64,000 nucleotides of DNA, taken from the NCBI RefSeq assembly GCF_964199755.1, contig NC_133910.1, positions 4,362,501 to 4,426,500 of the forward strand, written 5' to 3'. A program made the position numbers and the translations under genes. This document shows positions 24,423 to 36,800 of this stretch, in pieces. The notes under the pieces are model-generated. The model worked only from the letters and a program-made list of their open reading frames with translations, ran no database searches and had not been told where the DNA came from. How positions within the stretch are numbered: the stretch's first letter is position 1; each line of letters starts with the position of its first letter. The DNA comes from Larus michahellis. Its lineage: Eukaryota > Chordata > Aves > Charadriiformes > Laridae.

Positions 24423-24986
24423 GGCAGGGGGGTACAAAATCGTGGAACGAATATAGAGAGAAAATATGGTCCTGGGAGTCGGGCTAGGAAAAAGCAGACT
24501 CATGAGAATAAGTCTCTGTATTTAAAGCAGCGGCAGTAGTGAAGAGCGATGGAAGCCTACACGAAGTAGCGAAGGGTGATCTCAGAAATGATGTTAAGAA
24601 TGTGCCAGAGGATGAGGTTGTCCCGGAGGACGGGAGGTGTCGGTGGTTACTGTCAGTCTGGGAAAGCACCTCAAATGGCAGAGGGTTTTTTTTCCTGGAA
24701 TCAGGTTCCCCATAATATATTCATTAACGCAGCGTGATGGAATAGGGGGGATGGTTATAATATATATCCAGGGCACCAAGCTGGGAAGAGCTACGAAGAG
24801 TAGAGAGGGCTGAATTACAATTCAAAAGCATTTTGATAAATGGGAGAAATGATGTGAAACCAGTAGCGTGAGACCCCCCGAAGAGGAGTGTAAGGCTGGA
24901 CTCAAAAGGTGAAATCAAATACACAAAACCGGAGGAATCAATAACTGGCTGTACGGGACCGCAGAAATTGTGAAGATGAGGGTGAA

Positions 24987-25005
24987 CCCCCCCCCCCCCC
25001 CCCCC
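24987..25005. repeat. Poly(C) run of 19
   Basis: This is an uninterrupted run of 19 C. Runs of this length are prone to sequencing and assembly error, so the count is uncertain. Confidence 0.9.
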
Positions 25006-28000
25006 GCCAAACTCAGCAAATGTTTTGGGTTTGAAATGAAGATATATCGTATATCGATACAGGTATCGATGGAGGGGAGGGAGAGGGAGTTGTTCTGCTC
25101 AGGAAGGAGAGGTCTCTGTGGCCTGTCCGGACGCTGAGCTTTGAGAGACGAGAACAAATTGCCCTTTGAACAGGGCACCGAAGGGCCCGGGGAGGTTTGG
25201 GAAGATGCGGCTCAGGGTGATGATGGGGGGGCGGGGGTTAGGGATTTATCTAGTCTGGAGTCTCCACTGCGGAATGGAGAAGTCTTGAAATAAATTAGAG
25301 GTTGTTTCCAAGAGGACAGGTGCTTGATTTTTCGCCAGGTTTACTGAAGCTAGAAGAAGTAATGGGCTTAATTTGAAATGGGAAAAATGGATTTTTTAAC
25401 TGCTTTGTACCAGGGAGGCTGAGGGGCTGCGGGGGCTCCGGCATCGCCACCCCCGGAGTCCTGCTGTCCCCACCTCCTGGGGCTGTGCCTGGGTTTTGTC
25501 CCCTAACCACTGTTGGCCCTGGGGGCTGGTTTCATCGTCGTGTTGGAAGGAAAGGTGAGGTCTCGTTTGGCGGAGGAGTGAAAGTGTCCCTTTGCGAGAA
25601 GGCGGCGGTGGGGGCTCAGCACTTAATTATCAGAGAGGTAAAACCGGGAGGCAGAAAACAGGCAAAAAGCAGGTGAAGCAAGACAGGGAGACTTTGTAAA
25701 AACAGCTTTGCCGTGGGTTTATGTTAAGTCAGGTCTTGTTTCTTCATAGATACCCGTGAGTGAAGCTCAAGACGAACCTCAAGCTGCCTTAACGCTGATT
25801 TGTATAAAACAAATCCCCAAATCCCCCGCCAGCCGGCACAAGCTGAAGGTACAGCCGACACGCTGCCTCCTGCAGCAGAGAAGTCTGCGCTCTCGTTCAC
25901 TTCCATTTCATTCATTCTCGTTGCGATTTTTGGCAGACCTTAATTTCTAAATCGGGCCGGTTTCAGAGGGTGGCGGCTGGGCTCCAGGAAGCAGAAGCGC
26001 CTCCGGTCTGCGTTGGGATCCTGCCAGCGTCCTCGTTTTGCTTTGCAGTCAAATACATCCCTATTTCTCGGGAGCCTTTGCCTCTCTCCAAAGTTCTTTC
26101 TAGTTTACGGATGGACATTGTGTTCTCTGTTAATTGCCGTCCTCTGTAAGAGGCTTAAATTTCTAATGCTGAAGTTATGGTAGGGGCCGCAAATAGGTGG
26201 GACAGGAATGTTACAGACACACCTTTGCATTTCAGAAGCCCGGATATAAAGGCATAGGTGCAAATACAATAAATACAACAGCAGCTGATTGTCCAGCTAG
26301 AATCTAAACTGTGGTGTTTATTGGAATGTACTGATCATTGGATATCTTATAGACTGTTCTGTGGGGCCTGTGGCTACAGGATACGTGCTTGGGTTGAGAA
26401 AATACCTGGTAGGATCTCACCTGCCTAACAAAATCATCAAAATTATGCCCCCAAATAAGACGATCCGAAAAATAACACCTGCCAAAGGTTTCTGAGCACG
26501 TGGCTTGATGACCGCGGAACTCAGGAAGAGCTGGGCCGGGAGACCTTGGCTCCTTACAACCCAACCTGCAGATCCATCACCTCCTTTGGGCCAGAGCTGC
26601 AAGTCCAGCGAGGTGGTTGGGTGGAAAAATATCTCAGGAAAACAACTGGAAAACCTTGCCTTCCATCTAGGTTGGTTTAAGCTGCTGTGGAGCTTTCTCC
26701 TCGGTTCCTTAGATAGGCGTGAAAGAGATGCTTTGGAAACCTTCAGAGAGAAAGCCTGTCAGTCTAGAAGTTTCTAAAGATTTAATAGCGCGTGGCCTTT
26801 TTTGCTGCTTCAGAGCAGCAAAACTGGATTGCTTTAAAGTTGGAATTAGCTTTTTTTTTCTTTTTTCTTTTTTTTTTCCCCCAATACCCCTCCCAAAGGA
26901 GCCGGGTTTTTCTGCTTGTGCTGACAGGCTGCGGTGTTGATGCCAAGATCAGCCCATGCACGCACGTCTGGCTAAACGAGAGGTGCACGGTGTACGCGCT
27001 GCGGGTGATTACGAACCTTGCTTTCCAGTTTATTGCCCCCCCCCAGAGGTTTGCCTGGGGCGCTTTTTGGCAGCGAGCTGACAGTGCTCTTTCGAAGCAC
27101 GTTGGTCGTCGTTTTCTCCCTCTTGTCGGGATCCTTGCGTGGGCGAGAAGAGGAGGAAGCGAAGCCAAAGCTTTTGATGAGAGGCGCGTTTGCAAAAGAA
27201 CCTAAAGCTTTGCATGGCCCTATCTTGGGTGGGGATTTGAGCTGGGCCTTGAGCTGGCGACGGCAGCCAGGAGATTTATCTGATTTTTCTCAATCCCTGG
27301 ACGACGTTGGGATGTGAGTTGCCGGTTTCCAGTGTAACGAGATCCCGTGTGGGTAAGCGGTTTTGGAGTCAGTTCTGTTCCCCACGTGGTGTAATGAACG
27401 CACTGCTCAGCGATGTCCGGGGCAAGCAGGGTTGCAGAAATTCATCCCTCCAAGAGAAGAATGGCATTTTCTCCAGGAAGTGTACACAGGCGCCGCAATG
27501 AAGCCTTCTTTTTCTTTTTTTTTTTTTTTTTTTAAACTATTCACTAGGACTAGCAGTCACTCAGATACCCGATTCACTCTGTTCCTAGCCCCCGTGGATC
27601 CTCCAGCTTTTGGTGAGCCGTGAAACCATGATTCCCCAGCAAAGGATTCTTCTCTCTGGTGGTCCATCTCGGCGTCACTTCTTTGCGGGAAAGCAATGGT
27701 GTCCCCAGCCAGGTGAAGCTGCTCTGGGGGTGTCTCTGACCGTGTGTGCGAGCCCGCTGCTTTTCTTCGGAGTGCAGCAGCTGGAGAGGAATCTCGCGCC
27801 CGTCCTCCGTGTTGGTGCAGCCTCCTGTTTTGAGGAAGGTTATGCTTCCCCCCCCCGCACATTACCCCTGTTTCTCTGTGCTTTAACATGACTTTTTGCT
27901 GAATATACAGTGACCTGTTCTTAGCCTTTTGATCTTCCTTCACCTCTTCTGATTCCTCCAGCCCTATCGTTGATGCTTGGCTTTCACTAATGTATTCCCA

Positions 28001-29229
28001 GCAATTAATCTGATGCAACCTTGGAATTTGTGCGTCGTGAGTCCTGCCCAGCGCATCGAGGAGGACGAAAGCCACCTGTCTGCGCAGCTCTTCGCAACCT
28101 TTAGGGCTCCGGCTCCAGCTCTGGACCCTCACCCTGCAAAAAGTGAGGATGACTCCTGCGGCGGGATTTCCTCCCACGGCTGCGCCTGGTGGGGAAGCAC
28201 TTTTCAGGAACTTCAGAGGGTTAAAACCGCGCTTCTGAAACCAGCCTAGGGGGAAAAGTCACATGCGCAAGGGAGATTTTGCAAGTCGGTGCTTGCAGCT
28301 TGGGGTAATGGGAGGGAGCGCGGGGGTGCAGGCTTCCTGCCTCCGCTGAGCTGCGCCTGGTGAGTCCGTGGTGCCCGGGGGACGCGGGGAAGAGAACGAC
28401 TCTCCCCAAGCAGGCTGGGGCCGGGCGACGCGAGACCTCCTGGGCAGAGCAGAGCAGGAGGATGGCAGATAAAGGAGAGTGAGGAGGAGGAGGGAGCTGA
28501 GCTGCCTCCCCAGGAGCAGGAGGTGAGCTGGACCAGGTAAGCCTCTGCCGGCTGCTCTGGACAGGAGGCAGAAGGACTTGCTGAATGTTTCTTTGATGTT
28601 TAGCCAGGGCTTGGAGGTGTCCTAAAAGGAAGGTCCTTCAGGATTAGCCTGAAGGAGGCAAAGTCACCAGAAAGACGCTGGCAATGCATAAAGAATCAGA
28701 AGAGACACAGAGACACAGCCTGGGGAGCGCAGGAGGTGAGAGGCTGCCCCTCGCCTTAGCAGGAGGCAGCAGAGGAAGGTTTGGGTGGGGGGGTTAGGGG
28801 GGGCCTGATCTCTAAAAACAGGCGGTCATTTTGCAGTAAAAGGCAATGGAGCCAAATGAGTCTGTGCTGCAGGAAGAGGTAAAAGCAAAGCTGCTTTTCC
28901 ACCGAGCTGGTCCCGGCTGCGGACGGCTCTTTCCCTCCCGCAGCCCCGGGACGGGCTGAGCTGCCCTGGCCCTGTGGCACCCTTCCCTGTCGCCTCCTGG
29001 GGCCCGAAATCCTCGCCATCTAAACCAGAGAGCCTTGATTCTTCTCTAACTTAACGTGACAGCAGCAATGACAGGGTGGCAGGTTTTAATTACGTTTTCC
29101 TTTTCTTCCATCAGGTTTTTCGCTCTCTGCTTTGCTGCTGGTGTGCGCGGGCTTTTCTGTCTGGTTTTTCGTTTTCCCTTCGGCTTGACGCGAATCTGAA
29201 GGGGCTGGAGGCAGAATTGGGGAAAGGAG

Positions 29230-30130
29230 TGAGAGAACTCCCTGTGTGAATCCGCGGCTCTGTGCCGGGAGAGGTGCCCCGCGACGCGTGCCTGCCCGTG
29301 CTCCGCAGGGACCCGGCGGAGGGGAGCCCCGCTCCGCATGCAGCGGGATCATCCCCACCGCGCCGGGGAGGAAGAGCGGGTGCTGTGCCCGTCCCGAGCG
29401 CACACACACGCGCGGCACGCCTCTTGTGCAACGCGTGCTGTAGCTTCATTCCTTTAAGTGCGAGTTTCCAGCCCTCTGTGGGTTTTTTTTTTTTTCTGCA
29501 ACCAGAAGAACTTCTCGTGCTGTTTCTCTTGCCTCAGTTTCCTTTCCGATGGTCCTTCAAGTGACCACCCTGGCTTTGTGCAAGGAGGGTAATTACAGCA
29601 ACAACTCTCGGTCACAAATAAAGCATTCCCCTTTGGAAGGAGAGCGGATGAGCTCTGTGAGGGACCCTCACACCAAGAGACAGCAACAGGCTCCTGGTGC
29701 AAAAGTAAGACAGATCAGAGGTTAAAAAAATAAATGATAGTTTTGCAGAGCCGGTGTGGACGCAGCTGAGCTGCGGGAGCGGAAGACAATTGAAAAGTAA
29801 ATGTCAGAGTCTTCCGAGCGTTGGCTTTAATAACTCCCAGGTCCTGGCAGTAGGTTGGAGACTTAGATCAGCAGCGTTTGCCTGGGAAACCCGTGGGCAC
29901 GGTGCCCGCTGCAGGGACGTGCCCCGTCGGCGTCTCGCACCGCCTGCGGCCGAGAGGAGAGGGGGAAGGACAGCAGAGACCCTCAGAGGCTTCGCTGCTG
30001 CCGGGTGAGAGCTCCTGCTCGCCACTGCCTGCGCTGGGCGCCTTTTGCTTCCTTTACCTGCGCTACTTCCTTCGTGCCGTGGGGACTCACCCACCGCGTC
30101 GGTGCGCGGGGTGCGTCACTGCCGGGGAAG
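29230..30130 (+). promoter_or_regulatory. TMEM268: CpG-rich stretch, likely TMEM268 promoter
   Basis: CG dinucleotides cluster at 29,240-29,450 and 29,870-30,130, unlike the flanks. A good donor, GCCGG|GTGAGA, lies at 30,004/30,005. It could close a non-coding first exon that splices to an acceptor at 30,509 (TTTTCCTCTTTGCAG) or 30,637 (GTTTCTTAGCAG), both upstream of the start codon. No TATA box is obvious. The assignment rests on position and composition only. Confidence 0.5.
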
Positions 30131-30652
30131 GGCATTTACACCGGCTCCGCTTTCTTCTGAAAGCAGTAGCAAAAAGCCTATTGGCTTTGCAAGGAGAAAA
30201 CCTGCCTATTCCTTGACTATTTTTTTTTTTTTTAAGAAAATATGAATATTTAAGGATGTCAGGATAATTTAAGGAATATCTAAGGATAACTTTTCCACTG
30301 ATTAACAAAAAAAAATAATAAATAAAAGGTAATTGCAGCGAAAGGCGAGCCTGTGCGTACTGCGCTCGTGGCTGGGGCTAACACCTCCCCGGTGATAACA
30401 TCCACAGGGAGCGGGGTCCGAAGAGCAGAGCGAACACCCAAGTGTTCTGGGCTGTTACCCTTTATTTGCCGTCTCTGCAAGACTTGGGATTTTCTTTTCC
30501 TCTTTGCAGGGCTGGAAAATGCCTCCTTGCTCATGGGAAGCAGGATCTCAAGGAAGCTGTCAGTGGGAGCGGGACTGAGGACTTCACGATCCGCTCCCCA
30601 GCAGCTGCCTTGGGGCTGCATCGGCGTTTCTTAGCAGCGAAAGATAAGGCGG

Positions 30653-30727
30653 ATGTACAAAGTGCTGAATTTCTGCCCGTACGACACAGAGTCCCTCGAG
30701 GAGAGGCACCTTCAGCATGGCCCATAA
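30653..30727 (+). other. Upstream reading frame overlapping the TMEM268 start
   Basis: An ATG at 30,653 opens a 24-codon frame (MYKVLNFCPYDTESL...) that ends at TAA 30,725-30,727, a few bases past the TMEM268 start at 30,717 and in another frame. If the acceptor at 30,637 or 30,509 is used, this frame lies in the mRNA leader and could lower translation of the main frame. Confidence 0.5.
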
Positions 30728-30822
30728 AACCCAAGCTGGTGGAACTGAGAGAAAGGGGTCGCTTTCCTCCATCCTCTACTGTAAGAGTGATTTGAAGGAA
30801 GGATCCCTGCAGTGGGTGAAAG
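30717..30822 (+). CDS. TMEM268: TMEM268 coding exon 1
   Basis: This exon encodes 35 codons ([14 protein letters not shown]...GSLQWVK) plus one base, ending AAAG|GTAAGC. Phase 1 fits exon 2, which starts with two bases of a codon and restores Glu. The human protein also has 35 residues before the matching Glu. Because the residues themselves hardly align, the exon is supported by phase, length and start context rather than similarity. Confidence 0.75.
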
Positions 30823-33800
30823 GTAAGCGAGATAAGTGACTCGATGATAAGGAGAAAGGCAGTGCTGAGCACAGTGTCCTCAAAATATCAGAAGACAGAT
30901 TTTTTTCAAATATGCTCATTGACAGCATCTCGTTTGCAAAAGTAACTAAACATTATGGATATTCCAGCATTTTGGGGAGGCGATGGAGACACTTTGACTT
31001 TTTTGGAAAGCCTGATACATAGGAATGAATGGACATCCACCTATTGAAAACCAGGACCCTGGAAGTCCTCTTCTCTTGGCCTTCAAAAATCAAGAAATCT
31101 TTGGGAAAATCCTTGACCTGTGCTTTCCAAGCAGGGGCTCCCTTCCCTGATAACAATTTGCCCCCTCTCTGCAGCGCTGCTCCCGAAACGGCCTGAGGTG
31201 CTGTGCAGAGACGGAAGGCAGTGCCATGGAGGGCTCCTCTCACCGAGACCTCCACCCACCGTTCAGCAGGGCACCCCTTGTTGCTTGCTCAGTCTGTGGC
31301 ACCTCCTTAGAGCTCAGCTTTTGCGGGGGCGAAGCAGCTCCTGTTTCTCCAGCAGAGGTCAAGGAGCCGAGCCTCTGTGCACATCTCAGGTGTCTCAGCC
31401 TGGCGCCCAACTCGCCAGACTTTGTGCTGAGCAACTTGACCAAAGCCATGAAGAACAGGAGAGCCGAGTCCAAGGCTTTATTTTATTCTTGCTTTATATT
31501 CACCGCCTCCGCTGCTCTGCGTCAGGAGGAGATAAACCTCAGCAAACAAACAGGCCCTTGTTATCCTGGAGGTTTCAGATGCATCTGCGCTTCCCTTTTT
31601 GACTTGATGTGGTCATGCCCTGTCATAATGTAATTGCCTTGTTTCACTCGGCATCTCCTGTTCCTGAGCAGTGCAGAGATGATGAGGATGGAGGATGTAA
31701 GGGGGAGAGAAGGGGAAGGTGAGCGCACGCTGCGTTTCAGCCAGCACAGCAGTCTTGGAGAGCACTGAGTGTCATCTCAGTGAGATGTCCCCCCCCAGGG
31801 GACACCAGGCTGACTCCGGATCTGCAAAGGAGAAGCAAAGCCGGGTGAAATGCTTCAGTGAAACAAGATCTCATCTGAATAAGGCACTTCCTTAGACCCG
31901 GTCTCTTCCTCCTGACTTAGCACAGCTCGTGGAAACTCTAGATGAACACCAGACGGGATGCCTGGAGACCACAGCTCTCCTCTGCCACTCCAGGGCTGCG
32001 CTGCCTCAGCTCCGAGCAGCCTGCTCCTCAAATCTAGGACAGGATGTCTTCACACTTTCTAGGCTCCTCACTGCAGCTTGGGCCTCTAGATTACATCTCT
32101 GATCCCAGCCCCAGCTGAAACTGGGAAGCTGAGAGCCTTGAGCAGGGCCGTGCTGCCCAGGAGCACTGCTGGAGTGGGGACCTGGGCTCTGGAGGAGCGA
32201 CAGGGCTCGTGCTCCAGTGCAGCCCTGCGACATCCCAGGAAAATGTGATTGTTGGCAAGCACTTTAACATGATTGCTCAATCTTTTTCTTGTGGTGGGTG
32301 GGGTGGGTAGGCAATGGAGGATATCTCTAAGAGGCAGGTAGCCTTGGCACCACCGAGCAGCTTGAGTCCATTATCCTTTCAGTTAGGGATCAGTGAGGCA
32401 AGACATTATCCTGCTGAAGATGAGAACATCATGTTATCTCTGACTGCTCGCTCCTGGAATGTATTTGGAGCTTCCTTCCTTTTTCTAGGTTGTTTGGTTG
32501 GACTCAATGATCTTAAGGGTCCTTTCCAATCATGAAGATTCTGTGAATCTGTAGGTTGTTTCCTTACAGGGGACATCAGGCTGCTTCCAAAGCTCCTTGT
32601 GATGTTCTTAAAAATGTCCAAGGGGAGATTCTGGATCCATTTAAATCATGTCAGGGTGATCTGCGCTCCTCAGCTTTCCCTTTGCCATGTGCTCCTTAGC
32701 TGCTGGGAGAAAAACCCACACCAGCGCCGTGCTCATGACTCCTTTGGGCTCTTGCAGAACCGCTGAATGGCCAGGTGCTGATGGTGCTCAGCATGGACAA
32801 CAACTGCTCAGCCACCTCCTTTGACATGGAGCTTTGTGCAGAGAAACTGAAGTCCCTTGGGGTTCAGGTGAGCTCCTCGTGCGTAATCTGCCCTGGGGAC
32901 CCTGTAGGAGCGAATGCTACCTGGATTAGCGTCGTTTGCATTTGCACCCACATCACAGACAGCTTTTGGTTTTGGTTTTTTTTTTTTTTTTTGGTCTTGA
33001 GTGGCTTGTTTCACCTCAGCTTCAGTCTGTTCCCCATGGACTACAAGTCAACTGTAACGGTCTTGGCTTTAAACCTCCATGAAGAAACCCATTCAACATA
33101 AATTCTAGTGAGTGGCTTGAAAGTCATTCTAATGGGATGGAGCCATCCCTGGGACAATCTGTCTTGTCTTGTCCTTTGTCATAAAAAGGTGGTTTTTCTC
33201 TTGTGACTTTCCCTGCACTTTCCAGGGAGATATTACTCACTGCAAATGAGGCAAGAACACAAGATTTTGGTCTGTGACGGCTGTATGGATGAGTTTGGAG
33301 GTGTGCTCTGCGGGAGGGTGCTCTGGGACAGAGCTTTGAGTTGCAGTGCCAGCCTGGCCCCACGATGACTGCCCAAGCCAGTTCTGATGGGACTCGGAGC
33401 CCGAAACTGGAGGGTGGCCCCAGTTTGCTGTTTTCTCCCTGAACAGGTGCCAGCGGAGCAGTGGCGAAGGTTGATCCAGGATGCTGTCCTGAAGCCCGAA
33501 GTGAGACGGTACATGTTCTACAACTCCAGGGTGTTCCAGATAGCCATTGCCGTGGTAAGGATGGCGGGGTCTCTCCCAGGCTTCTCGTAGACATGCACTT
33601 GCCAAGATGCATTGAGGCTTACACCTGGGGTTCTTGTGCCCAAGGAGGGAGAGAGGTTTGGATGGGGAAGAGACAATGGTTTTCACACGTCCCAGTGGGC
33701 TTAAGGCTCCTTAGGAAATCCAAGTTCACAGACTGGAGGGCAAGGCACCTTCTCCAACCCCTTGCTGGTACTCTCACAGAAGTGGGCTGTACTTTGCTGT

Positions 33801-36800
33801 AAAACCAGCACATGCTACATCAAGCTGCTTTTTTTTTTTTTTTTAAACTTTATTTTAAAACTCTATAGATATTCTGGTCCTGATGCTAATTCAGACCAAT
33901 GAACCAGTCAACTTTGGTTACTGAGTTGCTTGTCTAGTCTTGTTTGGCTGCTTCTGGTGAGAGGAGCTCCTCCAGAGACCTCAACCATTAGCACCTACTG
34001 TAAGGCTGATACTTTGCAGCGTGCTGAGGGCGTGATAAAAGCTGACTCCGTCATTTTAATTGCATTTATTTTTTTAGATAGCCATTAGATGTGTCTTCTC
34101 CTTTCATTAATATCGTAGGAATCGGTGCTCAGTGTTTTGAGGGTTTTGGTGCCTGTTTAGTGCAAACAAGTTGTATTATAGTAAGATCAGAATCACAGGA
34201 TGGTTTGGGTTGGAAGGGACCTTAAAGATCATCTAGTTCCAACACCCCTGTCCTGGGCAGGGACACCTCCCACTAGACCAGGTTGCTCAAAGCCTCATCC
34301 AGCCTGGCCTTCAACACCTCCAGGGACAGGGCATTGACAACTTCCCTGGGCAACCTGTTCCAGTGCCTCACTATCCTTACAGTAAAGAATTTTTTCCAGA
34401 TATCCAATCTAAATCTACCCTCTCTCAACTTGAGGCCATTACCGCATGTCCTATCATAACACCCCATGACCAAGAGTCCCTCCCTGTCCTCCCTGTAGGC
34501 CCCCCTCAGGGACTGGAAGGGGCTCTAAGGTCTCCCTGGAGCCTTCTCTTCTCCAGGCTGAACTCCCCCAGCCCTCTCATCATCTTCGTGGTCCTCTGCT
34601 GGCCCCGCTCCAACAGGTCCGTGTCCTTGTGGTGAGGACTCCAGAGCTGGACGCAGTGCTCCAGGTGGGGTCTCACCAGAGCAGAGTAGAGATGATGCTG
34701 TGACACGCTGTGCTGTGCGTGTCATATTTGCTTCTAGGCAACCTCCTGCCCAAGTGCATGCTATCTGAAGCAAAGGCCAAATGAATTCAGTTTTGCCTGT
34801 CTTTATGTAAAAGCCAAGTTTGTCAGTCCTTAACATAGTCCTTGAGCCCGGTGCCGGTGTCGACCATTTGAGCGTTATTGTAATTGAGTGGTCTCTGTAC
34901 CGCCTTGAGTGCTTTGACATAGGAGCTTTCTAAATACAGGGACCATTAGAAGTATTATCAATATGCCTCAGTGAGTGCATTTCTTATCTAAATGGAAAAA
35001 CTCAGTTGAAATCCTTCCTAGGTATGAATCATCATTAATAATTCACTCTCTGTCTTTGATGACCGGTAATTTTTTATAATATACTAGGACTCACTCAGTC
35101 TTTCTAGTCCTTTCTTTCCCCTATTTATTATTGGAAAGAACTTCTGTCCTTTCTCACCCTCTGAAAATCCCGTGTGACTTAATTTATGGTAAGGTATTAC
35201 CCTGGTAGTTTTCTTCTTCCCTTGACTTTTCTCACTTTCACAGTTTTGCGAGTCTCATCGCCCTCTCTGGGTTTTTATAGGTTTTCTACGTGTCCCTCTG
35301 GACAAACATTTACTCCACAGTCCAGCTGTGTTCCTTCGGACGCTACTGGGAGGCCAGCGTGCTGGTGACCCTGGCTGCCGTAGCGGTCACTGTAGTTGTG
35401 ATACTGGTTATCGATCGTCGCCAGAGGAAGGTAAGAGGAGGCCGCCTGTGTGCGGGCACGCAGGGAGCAGGACCCCGTCCCACCAAAGCGCTGGGATCCA
35501 GGTCATCTCCAAGATGTGTATGAAGAACATCGTTATCTGGGGAGGAAGGAATATTTTTACGGCAGAGTTGGAGATCAGGTCCAGGCAAGGGATGTTTTCC
35601 AGCCCAGTTAGGTGTCGTAATGCCTAAAAAGTAGGTGGTGGAGCCCAGCAGGTGTGCTCAAAGCGCCTGCTGTCGCTGGAGATAAAGGAACCCATTGCAG
35701 AGTGTGGTTCATGCTCCCACGGCTGTAGGAAGCCACTGGGCTCACCGGCAGAGCCGGCTCCTGCCCTGCTCCTGACAACGGTCCTTGCAGTCTCGGCTGT
35801 GTGCAGCCATTAAACACCATCAGTTAATTCTGTCGCTGTGGTGCTCTGGGCCTTGCAACAGGTCCAGAACAAAAAGGCAGTTCCTAACCCAGAGAAGCTG
35901 CAATAAAATTGTAAAACCGAGGCAAACTGGATAGTAGAAGGGAACATGGAGATGACGTTAACGTGAGAGGCCACCAGCCTGCAGCATCCACTGCTTGGCT
36001 GGTGTCCGCTTTTGTCTGTAGGAATCACAGGAGTATGGAAATCTCTAAGGAGAGATCCAAAGAATAGTATTAGAAAGGCTTGATTCAAAATCCAGAGGGC
36101 TCTTTGCACTGATTTCAATGGATTTTGGGGCAAGCCTCTAACGACAGCTGTGCAATGACCGTTCCAAAGGGAAACCTGGCAAACCTGCGGGTGCACAGAG
36201 GTTCAGGACAGGAGCCCTTCACTCGGGGAGTGCTGGGGAAGGAAGAGAGAGCACGATACTGGAAGTCGATTCCCCTTTGGACATCTTGTCTACAAGAGAA
36301 ATGACCCTTAGTGAGGTTTCTGGCTGCACAGATATCTGCTGACGGTGGCTGGGATGATACTGAGGGCTGGTGACAACCCTGCCTGACTGCGGACTGCTCT
36401 TGTCACCGCTTTCCTTTGAGACGCGGTATTCGGGATTATCCAGCTGCAGTTTGTAGCTGTAGGCTGGCCCTACAGCTTTGCTGTAGGGTGTGTTAATTTT
36501 TCCTCCATTCTTTAATAGATAAATATGAATACAGATGTGAGGCTGGCAGCTGTCAATGAAATCTTTATCAAACACAGTTTAATACTGGGGATTACAGATG
36601 CCCTGGACGGGCCACACAACATCCTACAAGTATCCTTTCTGTAGGGAATCATTTGTACCCTCTCCTGGGTAGCTAATGATGTGGAGGTATTTATTGATAT
36701 TATGATCCACGAGGCTTTCCATTGGGTGGGATTTCTAGGATTTTTTTTTATTTTTTCCTATTGGATGGCAAGAAGCATTGGGTCATTTTTCTTCTTCTGT

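Larger units (their letters stand above)
20209..29229. other. Intergenic region between ATP6V1G1 and TMEM268
   Basis: I recognise no gene here. The stretch holds mononucleotide runs (A at 24,406-24,422 and C at 24,987-25,005), T-rich tracts near 26,850-26,880 and 27,509-27,533, and moderately CpG-rich parts near 22.3-22.5 and 27.0-27.2 kb. A 206-codon open frame on the - strand (27,557-28,177) matches no family I know. Two short frames that end in phase-1 donors (22,901-22,952 and 28,684-28,735) were tested as TMEM268 first exons and set aside in favour of 30,717. Confidence 0.6.

Noticed and set aside
28684-28735. Another possible TMEM268 first coding exon (MHKESEETQRHSLGSAG)
   Set aside because: Donor and phase fit, but the start context is poorer, the length is half that of the human first exon, and the exon at 30,717 is better supported.
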